Below are positions 23,151 through 33,579 of a stretch of 64,000 nt of DNA, piece after piece. The stretch comes from Odontocerum albicorne (Eukaryota; Arthropoda; Insecta; Trichoptera; Odontoceridae). Made by a program: the position numbers and the translations under genes. The notes under the pieces were generated by a model. That model worked only from the letters and a program-made list of their open reading frames with translations. It was not told the DNA's origin and did no database searches. The DNA is taken from NCBI GenBank assembly GCA_949825065.1, contig OX463856.1, forward strand, positions 21,386,632 to 21,450,631, given 5' to 3'. Every line of letters starts with the position of its first letter. Positions within the stretch are counted from its first letter, which is position 1.

Positions 23151-23509
23151 ATGGGAAAGACAAAAATAGAGTTCTTAGGAACAGTGGTGTGTATAAACTT
23201 CTATATGCTGACTACGATAATTTATATATAGGAAAAACAGGAAGATCATTTGAAATAAGACTTTATGAACACGACTTCGCCTTAACGAATTCTTCAATTT
23301 ATTTTGAAATGGCTAATCATTGCCAAAGAAAAAATCCCATATTATCTATCAATAATGCCAAATTCTTGAATATTAATACAACGAAAATAAATTGGGCAGA
23401 TTAGTCCCTGGAAATATTCAAGTCAGTGCATTGGGATGAACATCTAGTACTCGTAAACAGATACATTCCCAAGAACTCATCGCTGCTTGCTGAAGTTGTC
23501 TTCTGACTC
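23151..23509 (+). pseudogene. PLE GIY-YIG endonuclease domain, C-terminal remnant
   Basis: The frame reads Lys-Asp-Lys-Asn-Arg-Val-Leu-Arg-Asn-Ser-Gly-Val-Tyr-Lys-Leu, then Asn-Leu-Tyr-Ile-Gly-Lys-Thr-Gly-Arg-Ser-Phe-Glu-Ile-Arg-Leu-Tyr-Glu-His, the GVY...YIG core and conserved Arg/His of the Penelope GIY-YIG nuclease. The two Cys usually seen just before YIG are Tyr/Asp positions here. A TAG at 23402-23404 interrupts, but the frame continues with Ser-Leu-Glu-Ile-Phe-Lys-Ser to a final stop at ~23506. In the family this domain nicks target DNA for target-primed reverse transcription. Confidence 0.85.
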
Positions 23510-23603
23510 TCTCCACCCACGATCCCAAACCCGAATGTTAACCGTTAGATGCGTATTTATGTCGGGGCCAGTTCGAATATAATTCAGTCTTATTTGTGCT
23601 CCC

Positions 23604-23640
23604 CTGATTATGAGGTGAGTACCTTGAAACCGGCAGGGTT
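23604..23640 (+). ncRNA. Hammerhead-like motif in PLE 3' region
   Basis: CTGA at 23604-23607, then stem AGGT (23613-23616) with ACCT (23621-23624) around GAGT, then GAAAC at 23626-23630. This resembles the CUGANGA-stem II-GAAA core of hammerhead ribozymes known from PLEs, but the G8-equivalent base is T here and a clean stem I is not visible. Same motif at 23087-23099, 33248-33274, 33431-33458, 44084-44109 and 62133-62163. Confidence 0.4.
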
Positions 23641-23735
23641 ATACCGTTAAGTAAAAAAATAACGTTTTACCAAAAAAAATACAATGTCTTTAACCGTCTA
23701 CAGTTTTAACGCCTTAACTATAAATAATACAACTT

Positions 23736-24530
23736 CAAAGTTGAACCGGTGCTCTAATATACAAAAAATATTTACTTCGAAGTGTGTAAATGTGAAGTTG
23801 TGCTAAAAATTGCAAGTAAAAATTAGATCGTGTTATCATTACATATTCAAAGCTCGAATTTTAAGATAGCTGCAACCTAACAGATTGCGCTCCATACGAA
23901 GGGAGAGCTGATGAATTCTAATTGCGCTTCTCTATGGCCATTACAGATTCAATGGGGAACCTAGCGATAGCACTAACTTTATGGCACAACCCAAATCAGA
24001 AACGATTCAGAAGACCAGTCTTGGATTCAGATGTTAATTAAATTGGGTACTCGTATAGTATGTTATATAAAATAAATTTGTTTGTTAGATGTAAACGAGT
24101 ACTGCGGCCAAAAAGGACATAATAATTTATTTCGAATCACATCACAATTTTAAGGAGTGTGTGAACTCAAAAATTTCATTCAAAATGCTACTACAAATGT
24201 GTTATTTTTATTTTCTCGAAATTCCTAATCTCGCTTACACTCGTTGTTTTAATGAAGCATATACTCGTACTTATACCAGGCATAGCCAAATGTTTACTTA
24301 GGCGAGCCATATCTGAGAGAAGCTGTCGTGAACCAATGGGCAAAAAAGCGTAAAAAATAATACAGTTAAAAGAAGCCATTGATGTTTTATTACAAATCAA
24401 CAATTGCACTTTCAGTTACAATTATGTAAATAAATTTAAATAATTTGAAACATATGAGTGAGAAAATTTTTACTGATTTGTATCATTCATCATTTATTCT
24501 ATGTCAGGATACTTGCTTGTCGTTGACATC
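23736..24530. other. Intergenic, nothing recognised
   Basis: No recognisable domain in the short frames. The octamer TACTCGTA occurs twice. Confidence 0.4.
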
Positions 24531-24535
24531 CTTAA

Positions 24536-25135
24536 CCTTTCCCTTCCTGTGCTTAAAAAATGCACCCGGTGTGGTTATGTGCATTCAGTACACATAAATA
24601 CACATGTAAAAATGAGCGATTTAAAATAAGAATATTCACAACCAATCGCTTAAATTAATTAAATTTGAAGTCAAAATTGATAATAATTGAAATTTAATTG
24701 CTGAAAACATGAAAAAAAAACATCGGACGACGTACACAAAACGGACGAAGCGATCACCTCGAACAAAAGCCCGATGGCTACTAAGCGAGAGAAGCGAGCG
24801 AACTGAGATTCTATTTCTTGCGTTCCCATATACCGAAGTAGAGTGAGAATGAGACGTAAATAGCGTCGCTTCCTCACCCATAGCGGGTTTTTAGAATGAA
24901 TATGCCTACGTCACACACGTTTGATTGTATTGCTGAATTTATTCCCGATTTTCACAAAATATCTCTGATGTGGCCAATAAGTGCTAATTATTATTAATAT
25001 TATTTTTTTCATTCAATGAGTAAATGTATTACGGAGGAATACATAAAATCTGAACCCAGTATTTATTATATTTATAGAGATATTAAAGTTTTTATAAGCA
25101 ATGTGTACTAGTTACACATCACAGGATAGGAAGGG
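24536..25135. mobile_element. piggyBac-like non-autonomous element, 600 bp, TTAA flanks
   Basis: Ends read CCTTTCCCTTCCTGTG on the left and, reversed, CCCTTCCTATCCTGTG on the right: imperfect terminal inverted repeats. Each is flanked directly by TTAA (24532-24535 and 25136-25139), the target duplication of the piggyBac superfamily. A second, internally shorter copy lies inverted at 63647-64000. No transposase frame is recognisable; a segment at 24745-24900 is less AT-rich than the rest. Assignment rests on the TTAA and the CC(C/T) start. Confidence 0.75.
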
Positions 25136-25439
25136 TTAATATTGCTTCCAAATGGGTATCAGTTAATGTGGATCTTATTGGGTTTTTGTGGTTATTTAAT
25201 ATTGAGAAATTTCGTTCACATATATAAGCCTAGCAAATCATCACAAGCATTTCCAGTGCTATTTTTTCTGTGTTAAGGTTTTTATAAAAATTAGATACAT
25301 TTACTTTCGCGCACGCGGCCCACATGCAGGCCGGAACTGTTCCGTAAACTGTAGTTTGGCCATGCCAAGATTTTACGATCGATCGAAATACGATTAAAAT
25401 AAATTCAAAATAGGTCCATAGATAATAGTCAATTTCACT

Positions 25440-25975
25440 TGGTTAAGACGAACACTTAGACTAAAACATATATACTCGAACCAAACAGTCTGGGGAGACA
25501 GAGATCAAAATCTGGGGAGACGATAGTCCACAACAATATTTTACTTCTATCATTGATATGTGGAAGTGATACGTGGAAAAAAAACTGATAGGAGCCGAAT
25601 AAAGGCTGTAGAAATGCATGTGCAGAGAAGAATACATGAGGTGAAATGTATGACAAAATACGGAATTAAGTGATAAGGGATGAATGGGAACATAAGGCTG
25701 ATGTGTTGAGTAAGATGGAGACGAACACTCATAGATGGTTTGGGCACGTGGAACAAATGAATTAAGAAAGGCTAATAAAACAAATATAAAGAACAAATAT
25801 GAGCGAAAGGCGTTTAAGAGGAAGACCAAGAAAATTATGTTTGGATCAAGTGAATGATATTTGGAAAGTAGGAAATGTAGAAAGGCAGAGAAACTGTAGG
25901 ACTTATATGAGAAGGTGTACAACACAGTTACAGTTGAATCATTAGGTAAGCTGTCGAAAATCAAAGGTCCACAGA
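25440..25975 (+). pseudogene. LINE family C, best-preserved C-terminal coding end
   Basis: With frame changes and a few stops, the plus strand reads Ile-Val-His-Asn-Asn-Ile-Leu, then Ala-Asp-Val-Leu-Ser-Lys-Met-Glu-Thr-Asn-Thr, His-Arg-Trp-Phe-Gly-His-Val-Glu-Gln-Met-Asn, Leu-Arg-Gly-Arg-Pro-Arg-Lys-Leu, and Leu-Asp-Gln-Val-Asn-Asp-Ile. The Trp-Phe-Gly-His-Val ... Gly-Arg-Pro-Arg-Lys order is the usual C-terminal end of many arthropod endonuclease-reverse transcriptases. Related relics: 1225, 5030, 6715, 28540, 34140, 45235, 45795, 47935, 51805, 55370, 56080, 59945 and 60110. Confidence 0.8.
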
Positions 25976-26440
25976 TATAAGTGCATGTTTTGTATCGCTA
26001 TGTTAGCTACTGAGCTGAAATATATGACATAAAACAAATCGCTTCAATTTATGATACACATTTTGAGAGATAATTGTCCCTTTACTGGCCCATAATATGA
26101 GCCCAACGCACAACGTCTGACACTGACTATCTCAACAGTTTATTCATTGTAATTCCGTAATAGAAGTTAAGGGAATACGTTAATATTTGTTCACAAATTA
26201 TCTTTCGAATATTAAGCGGGTTTCTTTAAAGATTTTACTGACTAAATACGGGATTACTTCAAAGCACAAACTTTACAATTCCAATACTTTCTAGGGTATT
26301 AAATTAACTGAAATTATTTATAATAAATACTAGATCGTAAAAAAATAACGGGATATAAAGTAAATTCCTAAGCGGAAATCTTTGAAAAATAAAAACTGTT
26401 GAAAAAATTATATGAATGAATATTTGTGTCAACGTTTTGA
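25976..26440. other. Intergenic, nothing recognised
   Basis: No supportable gene or repeat. Confidence 0.4.
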
Positions 26441-26937
26441 TAGCCCGAAAAATCTGGATACTTAACCATTCCATCAAAAATTGTTTGAACTGATGGGTTC
26501 ATTTTGTTCTTCAAGATGAACAGTTCCTTTATGACAGCATTATTTCAATGCAGATCTCTTAGCTGCAAAGTTCAGAGAATGGTAGAATTGCACTCAATAT
26601 TTATCGAGCCACGTTATTAATATCAACTCTGTTCTCGTCAAAATTGTAACGTTGATAAATTTCAAGTCTTGAACGTTGACGACTTCTCTCAGAACTTTGA
26701 CGAAAGTCACTTATTCGCTATTGCTCGTTGACTTCCTCTTCAGTCTCTTGCTATTGTGGCATTTGTTGAAAATCACGCTTTCGCTGAGCTTCCGTTGGTC
26801 GACACTTATTAGATCCCTCTTAATATTGCTGCGCTTATTGGAAAAAATCGCATTTGCTGAGCATGTGCTGCGTAACGCTCATTGCCTTTCTCTGTTGTCT
26901 ATCTTGTACGCTATTGCCTCCGATTGTTACGCATATA

Positions 26938-28223
26938 TTAGGTCCTTACATATGAAATTGGCGTTTTGTTTGGGAGGAACATAAAGTTGATTTTTTTTAA
27001 TATAATATATTTATTTAATCAAAGTATGTACCATTGCTATCTATGCACTTTTGCCATCTCATAGGTATTTCATCGATCCCTTTACTAAAAAAGCCATTCG
27101 GACGGGAATCAATAAAATCTTTGAAGTCGGTTTGGACTGCCCCATCGGAGTTGAATTTTTTCCCTTGCAAGAAGTTATCCAAATTTCGAAAAAAATAGTA
27201 ATCTGTTGGGGCAAGGTCCGGAGAGTACGGTGGATGTCTTAGACATTCCAATTGAAGCTCTTCTAATTTGGTAGCCGTCTGTTGTGCAGTGTGTGGTCTA
27301 GCGTTATCATGAAGCAGCAGTGGCCTAGAGCGATTAACCAGCCTCGGTTGTTTAGCAGCTAGCTTTTCCATCATGGTTTGCAGTTGCTGACAATAGACAT
27401 CTGCCGTAATCGTCTGGCCAGATTTAAGAAAGCTGTAGTGAACGACACCAGCACTAGTCCACCAAACGTTCACAAGTAACTTTTTTGGAGTCAATTTTCG
27501 CTTGGGGCATGGTTTGGCTGGTTCGGCAGGGTTCAGCCATTGCGATGAGCGCTTCCGATTATCATACAGGATCCACTTTTCATCACAGGTAATGATTCGA
27601 TTCAAAATCCCTTCATTATTGTGCCGGTTGAGTAATGCAACGCAGCAGTCAACGCGCGTTTGTTGATTTGCTTCACTCAATTCGTGAGGTACCCACCTTT
27701 CAAGCTTTTTCACCTTCCCAATTTGCTTCAAGTGGATTAAAACAGTTTTATCACTAACACCGCAGCCTGCAGCTAACTCGGACGTGGTTTGCGATGGATC
27801 CGCTTCCACAATAGCCTTCAATTCTTCATTATCAACTTTGGTCTCCGGCCGTCCACGGGGCTTGTTCTGCAGGTCGAAATTTCCAGAACGAAAACGTTGG
27901 AACCAAAAACGCACTGTGTTTTCTTTTGCGGCACCGTCGCCATACACATCATTAATCCTTCGAGCCGTTTCTGCAGCACTGGTGCCACGGTGGAACTCGT
28001 ACTCGTAAATAACGCGATATTTCAAGTTTTCCATTTTGTAAACTGAGTGACGCAAAGAAAAAAAACAATTGAGGAAAAAACAAATGAATTATAATTTTCG
28101 AAACACAAATACTTGAGTAAATAGCTGTATAAATTTGAATTTGTAATTCCTAACTAAAGAGAAGATATTTGAGATCAAAGTTGCCAGTACGGCAAAACGC
28201 CAATTTCATATGTAAGGACCTAA
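26938..28223 (-). mobile_element. Complete mariner transposon, 1,286 bp
   Basis: Perfect 31-bp terminal inverted repeats at 26938-26968 and 28193-28223 (outer sequence TTAGGTCCTTACATATGAAA), each flanked by TA (26936-26937 and 28224-28225), the Tc1/mariner target duplication. Length is that of an autonomous mariner. It encloses a single intact transposase gene. Identical ends and an open frame indicate recent insertion compared with all other elements here. It lies in a degraded repeat-coding region. Confidence 0.97.
27015..28034 (-). CDS. Mariner transposase, intact, DD34D
   Basis: Cut-and-paste DNA transposase that binds its TIRs and acts in the nucleus. From the Met at 28034 it has 339 residues, the normal mariner length; an in-frame Met seven codons upstream (28055) would give 346. 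Positions follow the 346-residue form: N-terminal double HTH (about 10-115), linker Trp-Val-Pro-His-Glu-Leu (121-126), catalytic Asp158 in Thr-Cys-Asp-Glu-Lys-Trp, Asp250 in Leu-His-Asp-Asn-Ala-Arg-Pro-His, and Asp285 in Tyr-Ser-Pro-Asp-Leu-Ala-Pro-Thr-Asp. The spacing of 34 residues between the last two gives DD34D. The C-terminus ends Gly-Thr-Tyr-Phe-Asp. The sequence recalls the cecropia subfamily, which includes the transposase part of SETMAR. No missing key residue is seen. Confidence 0.97.
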   Translation of the reverse strand: MENLKYRVIYEYEFHRGTSAAETARRINDVYGDGAAKENTVRFWFQRFRSGNFDLQNKPRGRPETKVDNEELKAIVEADPSQTTSELAAGCGVSDKTVLIHLKQIGKVKKLERWVPHELSEANQQTRVDCCVALLNRHNNEGILNRIITCDEKWILYDNRKRSSQWLNPAEPAKPCPKRKLTPKKLLVNVWWTSAGVVHYSFLKSGQTITADVYCQQLQTMMEKLAAKQPRLVNRSRPLLLHDNARPHTAQQTATKLEELQLECLRHPPYSPDLAPTDYYFFRNLDNFLQGKKFNSDGAVQTDFKDFIDSRPNGFFSKGIDEIPMRWQKCIDSNGTYFD

Positions 28224-28270
28224 TATTAAGCACGCTTTACTCGTCTCTTGTTTGGATATTTTCCTATTTA

Positions 28271-28535
28271 TTAAGTTAGCAGTGTGATAATTATTTATTT
28301 GAAGACAATATCTTTAACAATACTAAACCTTCACAATAACAACAATAATTAAAACTTAAATATTGAACTGTAACCACGATAACACATATTCTTACGGACG
28401 TAAGTACAGCCGATTTTATATATTTAGATGATTGATTATTGGTGATACAATCGTTTCTATTACACTAGGAACATTTTTATAGTGGCATTTAGTCTCTTCA
28501 CATCTAGACACTTTTTATCTTAATCCAAATACTTT
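28271..28535. other. Intergenic, nothing recognised
   Basis: No supportable feature. Confidence 0.4.
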
Positions 28536-28539
28536 TTTA

Positions 28540-28965
28540 TCTTAACACCCCTTTTTTCATTATGTACTTCAGATATGCATTCATGTCTAATGTCTCCATT
28601 CCGTCTTATTTCACACCTTACAATCCACATTTATTTTCTTAATGCACGCATCTCCACAGTATTAATCACTCCTTTATAATTTTGCTTAATCCAAGTTTCA
28701 CTCACATACGTCTAAATGGGCAACCACCATACTATTACGTATTATCAATCTTCCTCCTTTAATATTGTATGTAACATTATATTGGTTTACTTCGTTTACC
28801 ATGTTCCCTGTCACTACTCTTATTTCAATGGCTCTTTCACACACCCATTTCACTTAAATATATATTACTACCAGATAACATATCTTATTTTTGTGTTTCA
28901 GTTTCTCTAAATTAACCTATATATCGCAAATACTTTTTACATCTAACCTTCGATCATGTCAGTTA
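28540..28965 (-). pseudogene. LINE family C relic
   Basis: Plus-strand landmarks of the antisense coding end: CATTCATGTCTAATGTCTCC, CTTAATGCACGCATCTCCAC, CAAGTTTCACTCACATACG, then ACCATACTATTACGTATTATCAATCTTC-like sequence in the place of the 'tggactatcatc' block. Degraded. Confidence 0.5.
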
Positions 28966-29515
28966 ATAATTCATGGTTCTGATGGCAGTAATTTGCCATG
29001 TCTATGAATACATTTGGATTGGATGAGGCCGTTTAGTGTTCCTCAACTCGAATTCCAAATTACTTGTCGTTTGACATTACGCCGTAATGATCGCAGTCAG
29101 CGAATTGAAGTTTGTAAAGCCTACTTTAGCCAAGTGTCTAAGTAAGAATCGTTATTATTGTGTATTTTTATTATCTACAATACAAAATGTACAATTTATA
29201 TCGTTTTAATAAAATAAAGACGTTGGTTTTGATGTTCCGGGCTGGAAGAGTTGGCTATCAATAAATCTCTGATGTTTCCAGGATGCGCCCGACTGTGATG
29301 TATTTTGTTTTGATTTCCTATCGTATCGTTCATTGCTAATTTTATCTATTTTTTTAAACTATTAAATATTGTTTTTTTCAACACAGGCAACATGAAGGTT
29401 TCTTCGTTGTCCCCTACCCTAACTGGAATTCACTGAGACGTCATGGGGAGCACAACCACATACACATTAAGAGTATAAGCTCGTGCAGTTTACTGGCCAG
29501 CAACGGCATGTGTAT
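28966..29515. other. Intergenic, nothing recognised
   Basis: No supportable feature. Confidence 0.4.
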
Positions 29516-29517
29516 TG

Positions 29518-29930
29518 TGAGGTGCATGGCCATGAGGTAACATACTCGACATCGAACTCCGCGCTTTCCTACTCTTCTCGAATGACACAGGCAGTTTTTA
29601 ACACCAAGTACTCGGGGGTATAAGGATAGCTATGAATTCGGTAATATCTATTCATAAAAAAAAGAAGAAAAATACATGCCAGTGTGCTCCGATCGTTTCA
29701 ATTACGTGTGCCACTAGATCAAATACAGTGGTGTGGTTGTCTTATTTGCTGATATACAGCTCCACACTCACTTAAAGAAGAAAAAGGAAAGAAACAAAAA
29801 CTCCACAGTACAGTTTCATTTTCAACTGAATCAACATAGGAATGGCGAGGGCATCCTCGACGATGAGGCCAAACAACGACGACGACAATGATGTAACTTT
29901 AGTTTGGAGTGGCTCCATACATGCTAGACA
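29518..29930 (+). repeat. SINE2 copy with shortened tRNA head
   Basis: Begins GAGGTGCATGGCCATGAGGTAA (A-box region). The B box is reduced to CATCGAACTCCGCGC, with the segment between the boxes largely lost. The body matches the minus strand of 16190-16480, including TATAAGGATAGCTATGAATT, TGTGCTCCGATCGTTTC and a GAC-rich end (AACAACGACGACGACAATGA). Confidence 0.65.
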
Positions 29931-31165
29931 GATTGACGTTGCCATGAAGGACACCGGGGGGATAATAACAGGAACTTAAAAGTCCCACCAGGGAAGAAAA
30001 TATGCCAATTGTTCCTGTATATTTTCTACACCACCTGAAATACGTGAAAGTTTTGCAGCTGAAAGAAAAAACAAAACAAGTCCAAGAAAAGTTTCATGCA
30101 AAGAGCGCAAAAACTGACGATAAACACGTTTTCTGAAGTGGAAAGTAAAAAAACAACTGATAACTGGAAAATATGAAACCTGGAGACCAACTGCTTTAGC
30201 TTTCTTAGAGAGAGCTGAAAAGGTGGCAAGTATGTTGTAAATTCTTGGGGCAAGGAAATGCACATATCTCCTCCCTAATTATATACAAACACTTGGGATC
30301 GGAACCACATTTATTTATTTACGACACTTAAAACACTTACAAAACATATCTGACTGGCATTTCATTACAGCGCAGCTTCAACAAAATATCATGAACCATA
30401 AATATCCGAATTATCAGTGTGTGTCCGAATTACCAGTATATCTCAAGCTCTGTATCAACATGCAATCAATCATCGATTCCCTCTGTACGCCCCGTTGGGA
30501 GAATAGAGATGTCAAAAAATCACATCCATCCAGGTTAGTCCACAGCCTGATATCTCACATATTTTGAAGCAGTGACCACAGTAACACATTTTTTAGAGCA
30601 TCGCGATACGTACCCTACGTAGATATATTAAGTTATATTTTAAAGGTGGTGATTTTGTCACCCACGTATTTTTAATTAATTATTTTTTACCAAGTATTTC
30701 ACTAGATTCCCTATGTGAGCACACTGATAAGCCGCCTATCTTGGTTGATTGCCTATGTGAGCACACTGACAAGCCGCCTATCCATATGGAAGTTTTGGGT
30801 TCAATTGGTACCGAAAAAAATCGGTCTGGTAAAAACGTTCTTCTGGTGACAATAATAGTAGACGCTAGACAAAAAAAGAGAGCACGAGTGTTATAAATCT
30901 TTTAACGTTCTTATATTGTCAACTTGCACGATAACAAACTACGTATATCGAGTAGTTCTCTACCCAAAGGTTTAATAGAAAACAATCCTTCAATAGACAA
31001 ATTGGTTATACGGTTTCTTCAGGTGTCCATAGTCTACGCGAGCTAAAAGTTGTGCGTCAATATTTTCCAACAAGGGAAATAAAAAATCTTATTAATTAAT
31101 TTGTTGTGTCGTGTCTGATTTATTTATAACTCTTTTTAATCTGTTTTGCCTAATTCACTAATTTC
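29931..31165. other. Intergenic, small tandem duplication
   Basis: At 30711-30782 a ~49-bp unit (CCTATGTGAGCACACTGATA plus AGCCGCCTATC) is duplicated. Frames of 79-95 codons on the minus strand near 29976-30265 show no motif I recognise. Confidence 0.4.
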
Positions 31166-31169
31166 TAGA

Positions 31170-31638
31170 CTTCAGTATGTTTTCAATACTTGGTTTTAAA
31201 AAGTCTACACTAGCTTGCAAGTGTCGCGAACGGATTGACTTCAAATTTTACCTCTTTGTATTCGAGTCACTTAATAAGACGTCTTCATTATATCTATCAA
31301 ATATTTGTCTGAGGGATGATCCTTTGAAGAGAAGTAAAATTTTAAGGTCGATTTATTTAATCTAATAAAAGTGGTTGTTCTAAATCAATCTAATAGGGCG
31401 AGGTATTATAATAGAGCTTTTTCCATTACTGGTCCTGTGATGTGGAATGGTCTACTTCCTAGTATCAGAGATATGGGTGACATGTGCAGCTTTAGGAAGC
31501 ACTTAAAGACAAACCTTTTTAGGAGATCTTATCAAAATTTATGAGTGGGTTTGAATAATGAGTTATACCATACCGCCCTTGAGGAGAGTTTGCTTTTTAA
31601 ACAGCGCTATATAAAATGTCCTTTTATTATTATTATTG
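31170..31638 (+). pseudogene. LINE family B, C-terminal coding end and 3' terminus
   Basis: First frame: Arg-Ile-Asp-Phe-Lys-Phe-Tyr-Leu-Phe-Val-Phe-Glu-Ser-Leu-Asn, then Leu-Tyr-Leu-Ser-Asn-Ile-Cys. Second frame (31396-31543): Arg-Tyr-Tyr-Asn-Arg-Ala-Phe, Gly-Pro-Val-Met-Trp-Asn-Gly-Leu-Leu-Pro-Ser-Ile-Arg, Phe-Arg-Lys-His-Leu-Lys-Thr-Asn-Leu-Phe and a stop. This is the standard LINE C-terminal layout (CR1/L2/Jockey type). The 3' end reads ACAGCGCTATATAAAATG and closes in a TTATTATTATTATTG tail. Confidence 0.75.
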
Positions 31639-31639
31639 A

Positions 31640-32615
31640 TTAATGGGCCAGATGATAATGTGGTCTCTCGGAAGTGCTCTTTAATATGTCCGAATAACAA
31701 TATGAACAAATGAATTGTAAATCACTCATATAAACTGGACGAATGAACTGTTAGTCAATAATTGATACAAATCGGGCTACAATTTGTTATCATTCTGAAA
31801 AAATCTATTCGAACTACGTTCTTGATTCTTCATATTTTTAGGTCTTATCGTGTCGTAAAAAATTCAGCCCTTAATATGGTAGAAGATAAAAGTAGTCTTC
31901 CGGTGACGCTCTTCAATATTGGTGTACTCGTATCACCAATTCAAATATTTTGAATAATACTGCACAAATTTATTAACATAATTCAATTGAATTTTATCCC
32001 TTTGATCATGAAAAAGCACTTAAATTTCGCTTTATATTTTTTAATTTGTATCATTTTGTATAAATCTATAAAGTTTTTGAACTGCAATTAACAAATAAAG
32101 CCATTCAAACAGCGAAACAAGTTTATATTAGTGCAGCAAAACGCAATAAACCAGCGAAGCAATAAATTATTGCATTATACAGAGTGCATAAAATTTACGA
32201 GACGACTCGCTGCATTACTTGCAATATTCTAGTGTTTTATTCGCAGTAAATTTAAATGTTTATTTATCGTCAATTCTACTGAAAAGAAAATTGTAAGATA
32301 AGAGCAATTCTAATGGAAAAGTGAGAACTGTGAAGAGCTTTGCAATTAAATTGTTTATTATTTGAATTGAAATGAGTTCCGAATTAATAAAGGATACAAA
32401 TCAAATTACTCTAAATGTTTAAATCGTACATTCAATCATGATTAAAAAGTTATCTATGAAAAATGCTATATTCTTATGCCTTTCACATCGTAGTTTTACA
32501 GCCGTACCGTTGTTAATAATTTCCGATAGTCAATGGATAATGCTATATTCTGATGTCTTCCACATCGTAGTTTTACAGTCGTAAGATACACAATTACACT
32601 TATCAATCCACAAAG
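31640..32615. other. Intergenic with a diverged ~100-bp duplication
   Basis: CTATATTCTTATGCCTTTCA with flanks at ~32467 recurs at ~32547 (CTATATTCTGATGTCTTCCA), both followed by CATCGTAGTTTTACAG, giving an ~80-bp duplication. No gene seen. Confidence 0.45.
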
Positions 32616-32619
32616 GTGT

Positions 32620-33066
32620 GGATGGTTGGAGCAGTTTTAGCAAGCACTTAAATATAACACTTTTTGGAAGGTTTTATCAAAATTAATGTGTATACTCGTA
32701 TATGTTACACATACTCCTACCATATGAACACTACACACATACACCACACTACACCTAAAGTTAAAGGTATCACTTTCACATATCGGAAGATTTACAAATG
32801 AACTTTTGTAGTTCGTCTTTCTTTAGTAAGTTTTCTGCGGTTTGCTTACCAAATTTCATTTTTTTCTAAACATTTGCAGATGCGGGGAAGTACCTAATCT
32901 AATGGACGCTGGTACCATCTTCCTATCCTTGCACAAAACTTATACATTTATTTTCTAATATTTTAAATCATCAATAACCGTTGGTTCGAATATCGAGATG
33001 GAGCGCACTTAAGGAGAATATGTTCTCTAAACGGCACTATATAAGTTGTCATTTTATTATTATTAT
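32620..33066 (+). repeat. LINE family B 3' end
   Basis: Begins in the Phe-x-Lys-His-Leu coding end (CAGTTTTAGCAAGCACTTAA), shares its UTR with 5660-6050 (TACAAATGAACTTTTGTAGT, TCTGCGGTTTGCTTACCAA), and ends TCTCTAAACGGCACTATATA with a TTATTATTATTATT tail. Confidence 0.7.
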
Positions 33067-33186
33067 TTTGAAATAGCTCGGGGCTGAGACAGTCTCTCTG
33101 TGCTATCTATAATTAGGACACTTAAGGAATGACCAGCAAACGGTAATCAGAAACACCAAAGCTTAATTACTGAAACCAAAGATAAT

Positions 33187-33570
33187 GTAATTTATTTTTA
33201 TCAAACACTGTTTATTCCACTTTTTTTGTGACGGTATAACCCTACCGGTTTCAAGGCTTTCATCTCATCTTCAGGGGAGCACAAACAAGATTAAATGCTG
33301 TTCGAACTGGTACCGATATACACGCTTCAACGATTGGGGGCTGAGGGGTGAGGGATGCATGGGATGATTTCGGCCAAGAGCGGAGAGATTTTTGGGATAT
33401 AACTGTTCAACAGATGTTCGGACCGATGTACTGACTTAGAAATAAAAAGCCTTGAAACAGGTAGGGTTATACCTACCGTCAAAAAAAAGTGGAATAAACA
33501 GTGTTTGATAAAAATAAATTACAATGTCTTTAAACCTCCACAACGTTAATGCCTTAACTATAAACAACAA
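33187..33570. mobile_element. Inverted pair of PLE 3' ends
   Basis: Arms 33187-33257 and 33448-33522 are ~75-bp inverted repeats (GTAATTTATTTTTATCAAAC on the outer left). Both match the 3' region of the PLE at 23618-23690. Beyond the right arm, ATGCCTTAACTATAAACAAC parallels 23710-23730. So two PLE 3' ends face each other around ~190 bp of PLE-like sequence. Each arm carries the CTGA...GAAAC motif. Confidence 0.75.
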
Positions 33571-33579
33571 AGATAATGT

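Larger units (their letters stand above)
23035..23735 (+). mobile_element. Penelope-like element (PLE) fragment with inverted 5' arm
   Basis: A 5'-truncated Penelope-like retroelement. It has (1) a left arm 23035-23105 that is the reverse complement of its own 3' end; (2) the end of a coding region with a GIY-YIG domain; (3) a 3' region 23570-23735 homologous to 33248-33570. Inverted terminal pieces from the PLE's own pseudo-LTR are a known feature of this class. No reverse-transcriptase domain is present in this copy. Confidence 0.8.
26660..28270 (-). pseudogene. Degraded 23-residue repeat coding region, interrupted by mariner
   Basis: A ~69-bp period is visible at 26675-26935 (similar blocks near 26724, 26792 and 26862). 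The minus strand reads Arg/Glu/Gln-rich segments such as Glu-Ala-Gln-Arg-Lys-Arg-Asp-Phe, Gln-Glu-Thr-Glu-Glu-Glu-Val-Asn-Glu and Ser-Glu-Arg-Ser-Arg-Gln-Arg-Ser-Arg, with stops. It continues right of the mariner (28226-28270). This recalls the 23-residue STPR-type repeats seen in insects and in frames linked to Helitrons. Family assignment is tentative. Confidence 0.35.

Noticed and set aside
25461..25964. 167-codon minus-strand frame
   Set aside because: Shadow of the plus-strand LINE C C-terminal end; the plus strand gives the meaningful Trp-Phe-Gly-His-Val and Gly-Arg-Pro-Arg-Lys pattern.
26938..26943. TTAGG reading at the mariner end as an insect telomere repeat
   Set aside because: It is a single unit and belongs to the mariner inverted repeat; there is no tandem TTAGG array.
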